Assembly: GCF_050268245.1 (NCBI RefSeq)
Contig: NZ_JBNNGK010000024.1
Location: 1 to 39,462, forward strand
Origin: JBNNGK01 sp050268245
GTDB lineage: Bacteria > Pseudomonadota > Gammaproteobacteria > Enterobacterales > Enterobacteriaceae
Direction of reading: 5' to 3'
DNA length: 39,462 nt
The position numbers and the translations under genes were made by a program. Below are positions 8,254 through 14,858 of the stretch, one piece after another (position 1 is the stretch's first letter; every line of letters begins with the position of its first letter). The notes below the pieces were generated by a model. It searched no databases. It was not told the DNA's origin and worked only from the letters and a program-made list of their open reading frames with translations.

Positions 8254-8904
8254 CTATTCGCCGCCGATCTCATCTTCTTCCGGTAAAACTTCCGGCGGGA
8301 TCTCGTTGAACCAGGTGTTCAATTTCTGGCTGAGCTTATCAACCCCCATTTTCTTCGGTGAAGAGAACGGTTCTACCTGAATATCCCCCATAAAGGCCAA
8401 TACGGCTTCACGCACCATGCTGACTTGCGCCTTGCGCGCGCCAGAAGCAAGTTTGTCTGCTTTGGTCAGCAGCACCAAGACCGGGGTGCCGACATCCACT
8501 GCCCACTGAATCATTTGCTGATCGAGATCTTTAAGCGGATGGCGGATATCCATCAACACCACCAACCCCTTAAGGCAATTGCGCATTTGCAGATATTCGC
8601 CCAAGGCGCGCTGCCATTTACGCTTCATTTCTTCTGGCACTTCAGCATAGCCATAACCGGGTAGGTCAACCAGGCGAATGCCGTCTTCCACTTCGAACAG
8701 GTTAATCAATTGGGTACGGCCAGGCGTTTTACTGGTACGCGCCAGACTTTTTTGGTTGGTCAGGGTATTCAGCGCACTAGATTTTCCAGCGTTGGAACGG
8801 CCGGCAAATGCCACCTCAATACCCGCATCCGCCGGCAGGTGGCGAATATCAGGCGCGCTGGTGACGAAATGGGTCATGTGGTAATTGTAATTCTTGCTGG
8901 TCAA
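8254..8904 (-). CDS. engB: Ribosome biogenesis GTP-binding protein EngB (YsxC/YihA)
   Basis: An essential TRAFAC-class GTPase linked to assembly of the large ribosomal subunit. The G1 motif is GRSNAGKSS, G3 is DLPGYGYAEVP, and G4 is LLTKADKL, with switch region TSKTPGRTQLI. The open frame runs to 9180, but family N-termini (MT...NYHMTHFV) match a start at TTG 8904, giving 216 aa. That TTG is preceded by a GGAG site about 10 bases away. The next ATG, at 8877, has no ribosome site. It is therefore likely that this gene uses TTG. The gene faces csrC divergently. Confidence 0.93.
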   Translation of the reverse strand: MTSKNYNYHMTHFVTSAPDIRHLPADAGIEVAFAGRSNAGKSSALNTLTNQKSLARTSKTPGRTQLINLFEVEDGIRLVDLPGYGYAEVPEEMKRKWQRALGEYLQMRNCLKGLVVLMDIRHPLKDLDQQMIQWAVDVGTPVLVLLTKADKLASGARKAQVSMVREAVLAFMGDIQVEPFSSPKKMGVDKLSQKLNTWFNEIPPEVLPEEDEIGGE

Positions 8905-9032
8905 AATTTTTCGTCTCCGAATGAGGATGGCTTTCTGGTGGGCGATTATAACTGCATCAGCGCAAAAATGGGTCGCTTTCTCGTTTTTAAGCGGTTGAGC
9001 GGCGGTAATTAGCTGCCATGCTAGATGTATCG

Positions 9033-9039
9033 TGTGAGA
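9033..9039 (+). promoter_or_regulatory. Possible UvrY half-site upstream of csrC
   Basis: TGTGAGA matches the left half of the UvrY (BarA/UvrY response regulator) recognition palindrome and lies about 160 bases upstream of the predicted csrC start, roughly where E. coli csrC has its site. The right half is not conserved, so this is only suggestive. Confidence 0.25.
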
Positions 9040-9163
9040 CATTGACCATTCGAACAAGGGGAAATCACGCTTTATTCGAAAGTGTGAAATATTCTTTTGT
9101 ATATAAAACAATGTATTGTTTATAGGGAAACGAAAACAATGCGATCGCGCGGTGGTGAGTATC

Positions 9164-9191
9164 TTGAGTAACGTCGCCAATAGCGTAAAGT
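9164..9191 (+). promoter_or_regulatory. Predicted csrC sigma-70 promoter
   Basis: TTGAGT (9164-9169) and TAAAGT (9186-9191) are separated by 16 bases, placing a start near 9198, just before the first GGA motif. This is inferred from hexamers only. Confidence 0.5.
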
Positions 9192-9197
9192 ATCTCC

Positions 9198-9570
9198 ATC
9201 GCAGGACGCGAAGGATTCAGGAACGCTCGGGAAGAGCGATAAATCTCAAGGAACGCACCGGATGTGCGATGAGTGCCAGGATGACTTCAGATGGAATTGC
9301 CTGTTAGTAAAGGAAATGGCTAACAGCACACGGATGGTGAAGTAATAGCAATAGGATGCTCGCAAGATGCGCACTCAGGATGAGTGGAAGCGAAAGGATT
9401 GCGCCCAAGGATGATTTTTTCTTTCAGGATGAAGGACAACGTTGCAGGGATTGCGATTAAAGCAGATGGAAAAACCGGGATGTTGAGTGTGCGCACGGAG
9501 CGCGTAGCAGGAATATCCTTCAGATGAAGGTGTGAAATAGGCGGCAGGTTTAACCTGTCGCCTTTTTTAT
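9198..9570 (+). ncRNA. csrC: CsrC-type CsrA-sequestering RNA
   Basis: A CsrB/CsrC-type sponge RNA that titrates the translational regulator CsrA. I count about 22 GGA motifs between 9203 and 9515, many as AGGA or GGGA in small hairpin loops such as CACTC-AGGA-TGAGTG and TTTC-AGGA-TGAAGG. It ends with the stem GGCGGCAGG-TTTAA-CCTGTCGCC and a T6 run. It occupies the csrC locus between engB and yihI. The predicted length, about 370 nt, is longer than E. coli CsrC (about 245 nt) and nearer CsrB. The 5' end is inferred from the promoter; the 3' end is clear. Confidence 0.88.
9540..9569 (+). terminator. csrC terminator
   Basis: GGCGGCAGG (9540-9548) pairs with CCTGTCGCC (9554-9562) with one G:U pair, followed by TTTTTT. 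Confidence 0.9.
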
Positions 9571-9612
9571 TTGTCTGCTTTCTGCTAGATTCCGCGCAAT
9601 CGTATAGCATCT

Positions 9613-9741
9613 TATACCCTAAATAATTCGAGTTGCAGGAAGGCGGCAAGGAAGTGAATCCCGATGAGCTTACTCTGGTAAGTAATTCGGGTGAATGAGC
9701 GTAGCCAACACACATGCAACTTGAAGTATGACGGGTATATA
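9613..9741 (+). repeat. ERIC element
   Basis: A 129-bp imperfect palindrome from TATACCC to GGGTATA. The centre carries GTGAATCCCGATGAGCTTAC and TAAGTAATTCGGGTGAATGAGCG, which correspond to the well-known ERIC primer regions. It ends 30 bases before the yihI start, so the hairpin may lie in the yihI leader. Confidence 0.88.
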
Positions 9742-9771
9742 CTGAATCTACATACTCAAGAGCATAACGCG

Positions 9772-10311
9772 ATGAACCAGTCATCTAAAGCACCCCGCGG
9801 AAAAGCGGCAACGTCAAAAAGTAAAAAGAAAAGCCGTGTCGAACTCGATCAAGAAGCTCGCGAACGTAAGCGTCTTAAAAAACGTCGTGGTCTGGCTTCC
9901 GGATCACGCACCCAAGTCGAGAATGGTAAGCAGAAGAATCAGTCATCGTCGGATGTAAAAGATCCGCGTATCGGTAGCAAAACGCCGGTGCCCTTACTGG
10001 TGGAAAGTAAAGCAAAAGCCAAACCGCAAACTAAACCAAAGGCCGAAGCCAAACCACGTCTGTCACCAGAAGAAGAACTGGCGAAGCTGGAAAATGACGA
10101 ACGTCTGGATGCGCTGTTGGATCGCATTGAAGATGGCGAAACGTTGAGTGCTGATGATCAGGCTTATGTCGATCAAACCTTAGATCGTATCGATGCATTA
10201 ATGGAACAACTTGGCATAGAGCTAGGTGACGACGAAGACGATATCGAAGAAGAGAAACAGGAAGATATCTTGAAGTTGTTGAAAAGCGGTAACCCGAAAG
10301 ACGTATTTTGA
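9772..10311 (+). CDS. yihI: Der GTPase-activating protein YihI
   Basis: Binds the ribosome-assembly GTPase Der and stimulates its GTP hydrolysis. The N-terminal third is lysine/arginine-rich (SKSKKKSRVELDQEARERKRLKKRRG), and the family block DPRIGSKTPVPL follows at about residue 63. The C-terminal half is acidic, with LENDERLDALLDRIEDGE, LDRIDALMEQLGI and a DDEDDIEEEKQED tail. ATG 9772, with AAGAG upstream, gives 179 aa, against 169 in E. coli. The frame's upstream extension to 9691 lies in the ERIC element and is not coding. It follows csrC, as in E. coli. Confidence 0.92.
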   Translation: MNQSSKAPRGKAATSKSKKKSRVELDQEARERKRLKKRRGLASGSRTQVENGKQKNQSSSDVKDPRIGSKTPVPLLVESKAKAKPQTKPKAEAKPRLSPEEELAKLENDERLDALLDRIEDGETLSADDQAYVDQTLDRIDALMEQLGIELGDDEDDIEEEKQEDILKLLKSGNPKDVF

Positions 10312-10317
10312 CGCGCC

Positions 10318-10494
10318 ATGTGGCCGATCTTGGTAATAGCCTTACTGTTAACATGTTATCTGCTGTGGTTATTCGGTAAACTATGGCAGTTGTCGAGGCG
10401 CAAAGCGCGCTTTCGCAACGCTTCCGCGGCCAGACAGCGTAAAACTATGCCCCTTTCCCGGCCCGGCAAAAAATGTCGCCCCAGAAGATATTAA
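10318..10494 (+). CDS. Hypothetical small membrane protein (58 aa)
   Basis: I do not recognise this gene. It starts 6 bases after the yihI stop and encodes one strong hydrophobic segment, residues 2-22 (WPILVIALLLTCYLLWLF). A very basic tail follows, with more than a dozen Arg/Lys between residues 21 and 57, and the protein ends RPRRY. This is the layout of a single-pass inner-membrane protein with a positively charged cytoplasmic tail. Close spacing suggests translation coupled to yihI. The stop codon lies at the left edge of an ERIC-like repeat, so the 3' end may have been reshaped by that insertion. It could be a truncated form of a longer membrane protein. Confidence 0.5.
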   Translation: MWPILVIALLLTCYLLWLFGKLWQLSRRKARFRNASAARQRKTMPLSRPGKKCRPRRY

Positions 10495-10600
10495 GTTGCA
10501 GGTAGGCGGCAACGAAGCAACGCCCCAGTCGTTTGGTAAGCCCAGTGGCTGGGGGGAGCGAAGGCAGCCAACCCCCTGCAGCTCAAAAGATACAGGGGAA
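10488..10600 (+). repeat. Diverged ERIC-like element in the hemN leader
   Basis: It shares with the 9613 copy the order AGTTGCAGG-AGGCGGCAA, a paired core GCCCCAGTC / GGCTGGGG, GAGCGAAGGCAGCCAAC and CTGCAGCTC, ending near GATACAGGGG. The outer TATACCC ends are degraded. It lies directly before the hemN ribosome site. Confidence 0.6.
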
Positions 10601-10618
10601 GTACGGAAGGAGTCAGTA

Positions 10619-11992
10619 ATGTCAGCACCGGCGATTGTCTGGGATTTGGCCCTAATCCAAAAATATAACTATTCAGGCCCGCGTTATACCTCATACCCCA
10701 CCGCTCTGGAATTTAATCAGAACTACGATGAGACGGCGTTTCAACGTGCCGCCACGCGTTATCCTGAGCGCCCACTCTCGCTGTATGTACATATCCCGTT
10801 TTGCCATAAGCTTTGCTATTTCTGCGGCTGTAATAAGTTAGTGACGCGACAAACACACAAAGCAGATGAATACTTGACGGCATTGGCACGCGAGATTGCC
10901 GTTCGGGCACCGTTGTTTGTTGGTCGTCAGGTAAGCCAGATGCATTGGGGCGGTGGGACGCCAACCTACCTCAGTAAAGCGCAAATCAGTCGGCTGATGG
11001 CCATGCTGCGGCAGCATTTTGATTTTCTGCCGGATGCGGAAATGTCGATCGAAGTTGACCCGCGCGAGATTGAGCTGGATGTCCTCGATCACTTGCGTAG
11101 CGAAGGCTTCAATCGCTTGAGTATGGGCGTACAAGACTTCAATAAAGACGTGCAGCGATTGGTCAATCGAGAGCAGGATGAAGCGTTTATTTTTGCGCTG
11201 ATAGCGCGCGCGAAAGCGTTAGGCTTCAATTCTACCAATATCGATCTGATTTATGGCTTACCGAAACAAACGCCAGAAAGTTTTGCTTTTACCCTTGAGC
11301 GGGTAGCGGAGCTTAATCCCGACAGGCTCAGCGTCTTCAATTATGCGCATTTGCCGAGCCTGTTTGCGGCCCAGCGTAAAATCAAAGACGCCGATTTGCC
11401 CAGTGCGCAGCAAAAGTTAGATATTTTGCAGCAAACCATCGCCTCGTTGACGCAGTCTGGCTATCAGTTTATTGGCATGGACCATTTTGCCCGGCCTGAT
11501 GATGAGTTGGCGGTGGCGCAGCGTGAAGGCAAGCTGCATCGAAACTTCCAAGGATATACCACCCAAGGTGATAGCGATCTGCTCGGCTTGGGGGTATCTG
11601 CTATCAGCATGTTAGGTGATAGCTACGCGCAGAACCAAAAAGAGCTGAAGGTGTATTACAGCAGCGTTGAGCAGCAGGGTAATGCGTTGTGGCGTGGTCT
11701 GGCAATGACGGAAGATGATTGTTTGCGCCGTGATGTGATTAAAACGCTGATCTGCAACTTTGCGTTAGATTATCAATTGCTGGAGCGGCAATACGGTATC
11801 GTGTTTGCGGACTATTTTGCAGAAGACCTGCAACTGTTAGCGCCGTTTGAACGTGATGGGCTGGTGGAGCGCGATCTGCAGGGAATTCGTGTGACACCGC
11901 GCGGCCGCTTACTGATCCGTAATATTTGTATGTGCTTCGATGTGTACTTGCGCAAACAGGCGCGGGCCCAGCAATTCTCGCGGGTGATCTAA
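10619..11992 (+). CDS. hemN: Oxygen-independent coproporphyrinogen III dehydrogenase HemN
   Basis: A radical-SAM enzyme that converts coproporphyrinogen III to protoporphyrinogen IX without oxygen, in heme synthesis. The iron-sulfur motif reads FCHKLCYFCGC, with cysteines at residues 62, 66, 69 and 71. The SAM-binding HWGGGTPTYL and the coproporphyrinogen-oxidase hallmarks NIDLIYGLPKQT and FNYAHLPSLF are present. ATG 10619 has a GGAAGGAG ribosome site and gives 457 aa, the E. coli length; the longer open frame to 10496 lies in the ERIC-like leader. It is monocistronic and converges with glnG across a shared terminator. Confidence 0.96.
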   Translation: MSAPAIVWDLALIQKYNYSGPRYTSYPTALEFNQNYDETAFQRAATRYPERPLSLYVHIPFCHKLCYFCGCNKLVTRQTHKADEYLTALAREIAVRAPLFVGRQVSQMHWGGGTPTYLSKAQISRLMAMLRQHFDFLPDAEMSIEVDPREIELDVLDHLRSEGFNRLSMGVQDFNKDVQRLVNREQDEAFIFALIARAKALGFNSTNIDLIYGLPKQTPESFAFTLERVAELNPDRLSVFNYAHLPSLFAAQRKIKDADLPSAQQKLDILQQTIASLTQSGYQFIGMDHFARPDDELAVAQREGKLHRNFQGYTTQGDSDLLGLGVSAISMLGDSYAQNQKELKVYYSSVEQQGNALWRGLAMTEDDCLRRDVIKTLICNFALDYQLLERQYGIVFADYFAEDLQLLAPFERDGLVERDLQGIRVTPRGRLLIRNICMCFDVYLRKQARAQQFSRVI

Positions 11993-12024
11993 GCTGAAAT
12001 AACTGCCCTTTTCTATATTTCATC

Positions 12025-12052
12025 AAACCGCCGCCTAATATGGCGGCGGTTT
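12025..12052. terminator. Terminator between hemN and glnG
   Basis: AAACCGCCGCC pairs perfectly with GGCGGCGGTTT around TAATAT. It lies between converging genes and can act in both directions, although the T-runs are short. Confidence 0.75.
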
Positions 12053-12077
12053 GGTTGGTGTTATGCCGACGTGGACA

Positions 12078-13490
12078 TTACTCCATTCCCAACTCTTTCA
12101 ATTTACGCGTCAGCGTATTACGCCCCCAACCCAGTAAACGTGCGGCTTCCTGCTTGTGTCCTTGAGTGTGGCGTAGCGCGGTGGTGAGCAGGGTACGCTC
12201 CATTTCCGGCTGTGCTTCTGAGAGCAGGTTTTGATGACCGGAACGCAGCGCGTGATCGGCCCACTGTGCCAGCAGTGCGGCCCAACTGTCGGGTAAGTCG
12301 TGATGATGGGTTTCGGGGGCGGCTGCTTCAAACAACTCGCTCGGTAAATCTTGCACCAACACTTCTTGCCCGGCAGCCATCACCGTTAGCCAGCGGCAGG
12401 TATTCTCTAATTGACGGACGTTACCCGGCCACGGCAGACGGGTCAGGGCGGTTTCCGTCTCTGGATGCAGGTTTTTCGCTTCAACGCCCAGCTCTTTGGC
12501 TGCCACTTGCAGGAAGTAGCGCGCCAAACGCGGAATATCTTCGCGCCGCTCGCGCAGCGGCGGCAGATGGACGCGAATGACGTTCAGGCGATGAAACAAA
12601 TCCTCGCGGAACTTCCCTTCCTGTACGCGCAGCTCCAGGTTTTGGTGCGTGGCCGCAATGATGCGCACATCGACTTTCACCGGCGCATAACCGCCAACAC
12701 GATAGAATTGACCATCTGCCAACACCCGCAATAAGCGTGTTTGCACATCCAGCGGCATATCGCCAATTTCATCTAAGAACAACGTACCGCCGTCGGCCTG
12801 TTCAAAACGACCTTGGCGGATCTGATTGGCCCCCGTGAAAGCGCCTTTTTCATGACCGAACAGTTCAGACTCAATCAAATCTTTAGGAATTGCCGCCATA
12901 TTTAACGCAATAAAGGGGGATTTGGCGCGTGGGCTGTGACGGTGTAAGGCATGTGCTACCAACTCTTTGCCCGTACCCGATTCCCCGTTAATCAACACGC
13001 TGATAGACGAACGCGATAGGCGGCCGATGATACGGAACACGTCCTGCATCGCGGGCGCTTCGCCAATAATATCGGCGGTTGGGCCGTTGGCAGGCTGGCT
13101 ACGTGCGGGTTGCTGTTGTTCTTGATAATGGCTGATGGCGCGTTCTACCAACGCGACCGCTTCATCAATATCGAACGGCTTCGGCAAATAGTCGAATGCC
13201 CCTTGTTGATAAGCGCTGACAGCGGCATCTAAATCTGAATGGGCGGTCATAATGATGACCGGTAACATCGGATGCCGCTGCTTAATTTGTTTGAGTAACG
13301 CTAAACCATCCATACCGGGCATGCGGATATCGGATAGCAACACATCGGGAGTTTGCGTGGCTAAGGCTTCCAGTACATCGTTGCCATTTTCGAAGGTTGC
13401 ACAGTTTACCCCCGCCCCCGTGAGCGCACGTTCAAGCACCCAGCGGATGGAGCTATCGTCATCGACGATCCAGACTATCCCTCGTTGCAT
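12078..13490 (-). CDS. glnG: Nitrogen regulation response regulator NtrC
   Basis: A sigma-54 activator that, when phosphorylated by GlnL, switches on glnA and other nitrogen-scavenging genes. The receiver domain is residues 1-120, with acidic pocket D11/D12 and phospho-acceptor D54 in LLSDIRMPG. The AAA+ domain follows, with Walker A GESGTGKE at 169-176, sigma-54-contacting GAFTGA at 216-221 and Walker B GGTLFLDEIGD. The Fis-type DNA-binding helix-turn-helix at the C-terminus includes GHKQEAARLLGWGRNTLTRKLKELG. It is 470 aa, one more than E. coli. It starts two bases after the glnL stop, with GAGG inside the end of glnL as ribosome site. Confidence 0.97.
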   Translation of the reverse strand: MQRGIVWIVDDDSSIRWVLERALTGAGVNCATFENGNDVLEALATQTPDVLLSDIRMPGMDGLALLKQIKQRHPMLPVIIMTAHSDLDAAVSAYQQGAFDYLPKPFDIDEAVALVERAISHYQEQQQPARSQPANGPTADIIGEAPAMQDVFRIIGRLSRSSISVLINGESGTGKELVAHALHRHSPRAKSPFIALNMAAIPKDLIESELFGHEKGAFTGANQIRQGRFEQADGGTLFLDEIGDMPLDVQTRLLRVLADGQFYRVGGYAPVKVDVRIIAATHQNLELRVQEGKFREDLFHRLNVIRVHLPPLRERREDIPRLARYFLQVAAKELGVEAKNLHPETETALTRLPWPGNVRQLENTCRWLTVMAAGQEVLVQDLPSELFEAAAPETHHHDLPDSWAALLAQWADHALRSGHQNLLSEAQPEMERTLLTTALRHTQGHKQEAARLLGWGRNTLTRKLKELGME

Positions 13491-13492
13491 AA

Positions 13493-14548
13493 CTACCTCG
13501 ACTTACGAATAGGCAGGAAAACCGAGAATTCGGTATGTCCTGGCCAACTGTTAAATTCAATTTTGCCGCAATGTTGATCGATAAGATTGCGGGCAATGGA
13601 TAACCCCAAGCCAGTGCCACCTTCGCGGCCGCTGACCATGGGGTAGAACAGCGTATCTTGCAATTGTGCGGGCACGCCGGGGCCGTCATCTTCAATATCG
13701 ATGCGCGCAGCCAAACGGTAGCGGGTGCCATGCAGGGTAATTTGGAAAGCCGTGCGGGTGCGCAGCGTAATCGTGCCACCACCGTCTCCCAGCGCTTGTA
13801 ACGCGTTACGGGTGATGTTCAGCAACACCTGTTCGATTTGGTCTGGATCGTGTGCCAGCTCAGGTAGGCTTGGATCATAATCGCGCACCAACGTGACATT
13901 TTCTGGCATTTCCAGCGACACCAACTGGCATACGCGTTCTACTACCTGATGGATACTTTGCGTGATGTGCTGGCCTGGCCGTTGTGGTCCCAGTAGGCGA
14001 TCGACCAGATTGCGTAAACGGTCGGCCTGTTCAATGATCACTTTGGTATATTCGGTCAGTGAGGGGTCGGGCAGCGCTTTGGCGAGCAGTTGCGCCGCAC
14101 CGCGCAGGCCGCCGAGCGGGTTCTTGATCTCGTGTGCCAGCCCGCGCACTAAATCACGGGCGGCGACTTGCTGCGCGTGTTGAAGCTGTTCCTGGCTGAG
14201 ACGACGCTGGTTATCCATTGGCGCCAGCTCAAGCAGAATATAACCTTCTGGCAACGCCTGCGCGGTCAGGGATAGGATATGTGCCCGCCCATCGACCACC
14301 AGCGTCACCTCGTTGTCGGTAAATCCTTGTCCAGCTTGCAGGCTTTCTCGCATCACAGCGATATTAAGCGAAAAATAGCCAACTAAATCAGGTAAAGGTG
14401 TACCGAAAAGTTTACGGGAACTTTGCGCCAACAGCTGTTGAGCCGCCGGGTTAGCGTAATGAACGGCCAGATGATCATCTAACAGCAGGATGCTATTGAT
14501 AAGAGAATTGAGAATTTGCCCAGCGTCGGGCAGTGTGCCAGTTGCCAT
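13493..14548 (-). CDS. glnL: Nitrogen regulation sensor kinase/phosphatase NtrB
   Basis: A cytoplasmic histidine kinase controlled by PII (GlnB) that phosphorylates or dephosphorylates NtrC. A PAS-like sensor occupies about residues 1-110. The H-box LAHEIKNPLGG has His139, and the ATPase domain has N-box NITRNALQAL, DIEDDGPGVP and GGTGLGLSIARNLI. It is 351 aa, close to the E. coli length. Start ATG 14548 is preceded by an AAGGG site. It lies between glnA and glnG in the classic glnALG operon and also appears to have its own NtrC-bound promoter upstream. Confidence 0.96.
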   Translation of the reverse strand: MATGTLPDAGQILNSLINSILLLDDHLAVHYANPAAQQLLAQSSRKLFGTPLPDLVGYFSLNIAVMRESLQAGQGFTDNEVTLVVDGRAHILSLTAQALPEGYILLELAPMDNQRRLSQEQLQHAQQVAARDLVRGLAHEIKNPLGGLRGAAQLLAKALPDPSLTEYTKVIIEQADRLRNLVDRLLGPQRPGQHITQSIHQVVERVCQLVSLEMPENVTLVRDYDPSLPELAHDPDQIEQVLLNITRNALQALGDGGGTITLRTRTAFQITLHGTRYRLAARIDIEDDGPGVPAQLQDTLFYPMVSGREGGTGLGLSIARNLIDQHCGKIEFNSWPGHTEFSVFLPIRKSR

Positions 14549-14557
14549 ATATGCCCT

Positions 14558-14675
14558 TTATCTTTCAAGACGCCGCGTTGTGGGTTGCCCGTGCTGACAC
14601 CTGCTACTCGGTAGCTTAGATTACTGGCGCTTCGCTTGGTTGTCGCCTGGCGGTACGGTGTGATTTTTAATCTTA
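14558..14675 (-). repeat. Possible degraded ERIC-like sequence upstream of glnL
   Basis: The segment begins CTTTCAAGACGCCGCGTTGTGGGTTGC, resembling a reverse-oriented ERIC start, and has the core hairpin GCTAC-TCG-GTAGC at 14603-14615 and CTTCGCTTGGTTGTCGCCT as the opposite arm. Similarity is partial and no terminal TATACCC is left. Confidence 0.35.
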
Positions 14676-14684
14676 GCCAACGAC

Positions 14685-14701
14685 TGCACCTTTTTAGTGC
14701 A
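14685..14701 (-). promoter_or_regulatory. NtrC-binding site at the glnL promoter
   Basis: TGCACCTTTTTAGTGCA is a 17-bp inverted repeat. On the reverse strand it matches the NtrC consensus TGCACTAWWWTGGTGCA at all but one position. In E. coli, NtrC represses glnLp from a site in the same glnA-glnL interval. Confidence 0.75.
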
Positions 14702-14761
14702 TCTATCCTACTCCATCCGTAATTATCGTGGAATGGTGCAGTTTTGCAGAAAGTTGTGTGG

Positions 14762-14788
14762 AGAAAAAAACCCATCCGAAGATGGGTT
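14762..14788 (-). terminator. glnA rho-independent terminator
   Basis: On the reverse strand AACCCATC-TTCG-GATGGGTT is followed by TTTTTTT. It lies 70 bases after the glnA stop. A second, perfect hairpin GGCACCAC-TATGT-GTGGTGCC (14830-14850) precedes it without a direct T-run. Partial read-through would feed glnLG. Confidence 0.9.
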
Positions 14789-14858
14789 GAAAGTTTCCAC
14801 GGCAACAAAAAAACGACAACTGAATAGGCGGCACCACACATAGTGGTGCCGGCCAAGC

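Noticed and set aside
9320..9784. 154-codon reverse ORF across csrC and the ERIC element
   Set aside because: It is antisense to csrC and runs through repeat sequence; the composition is not protein-like.
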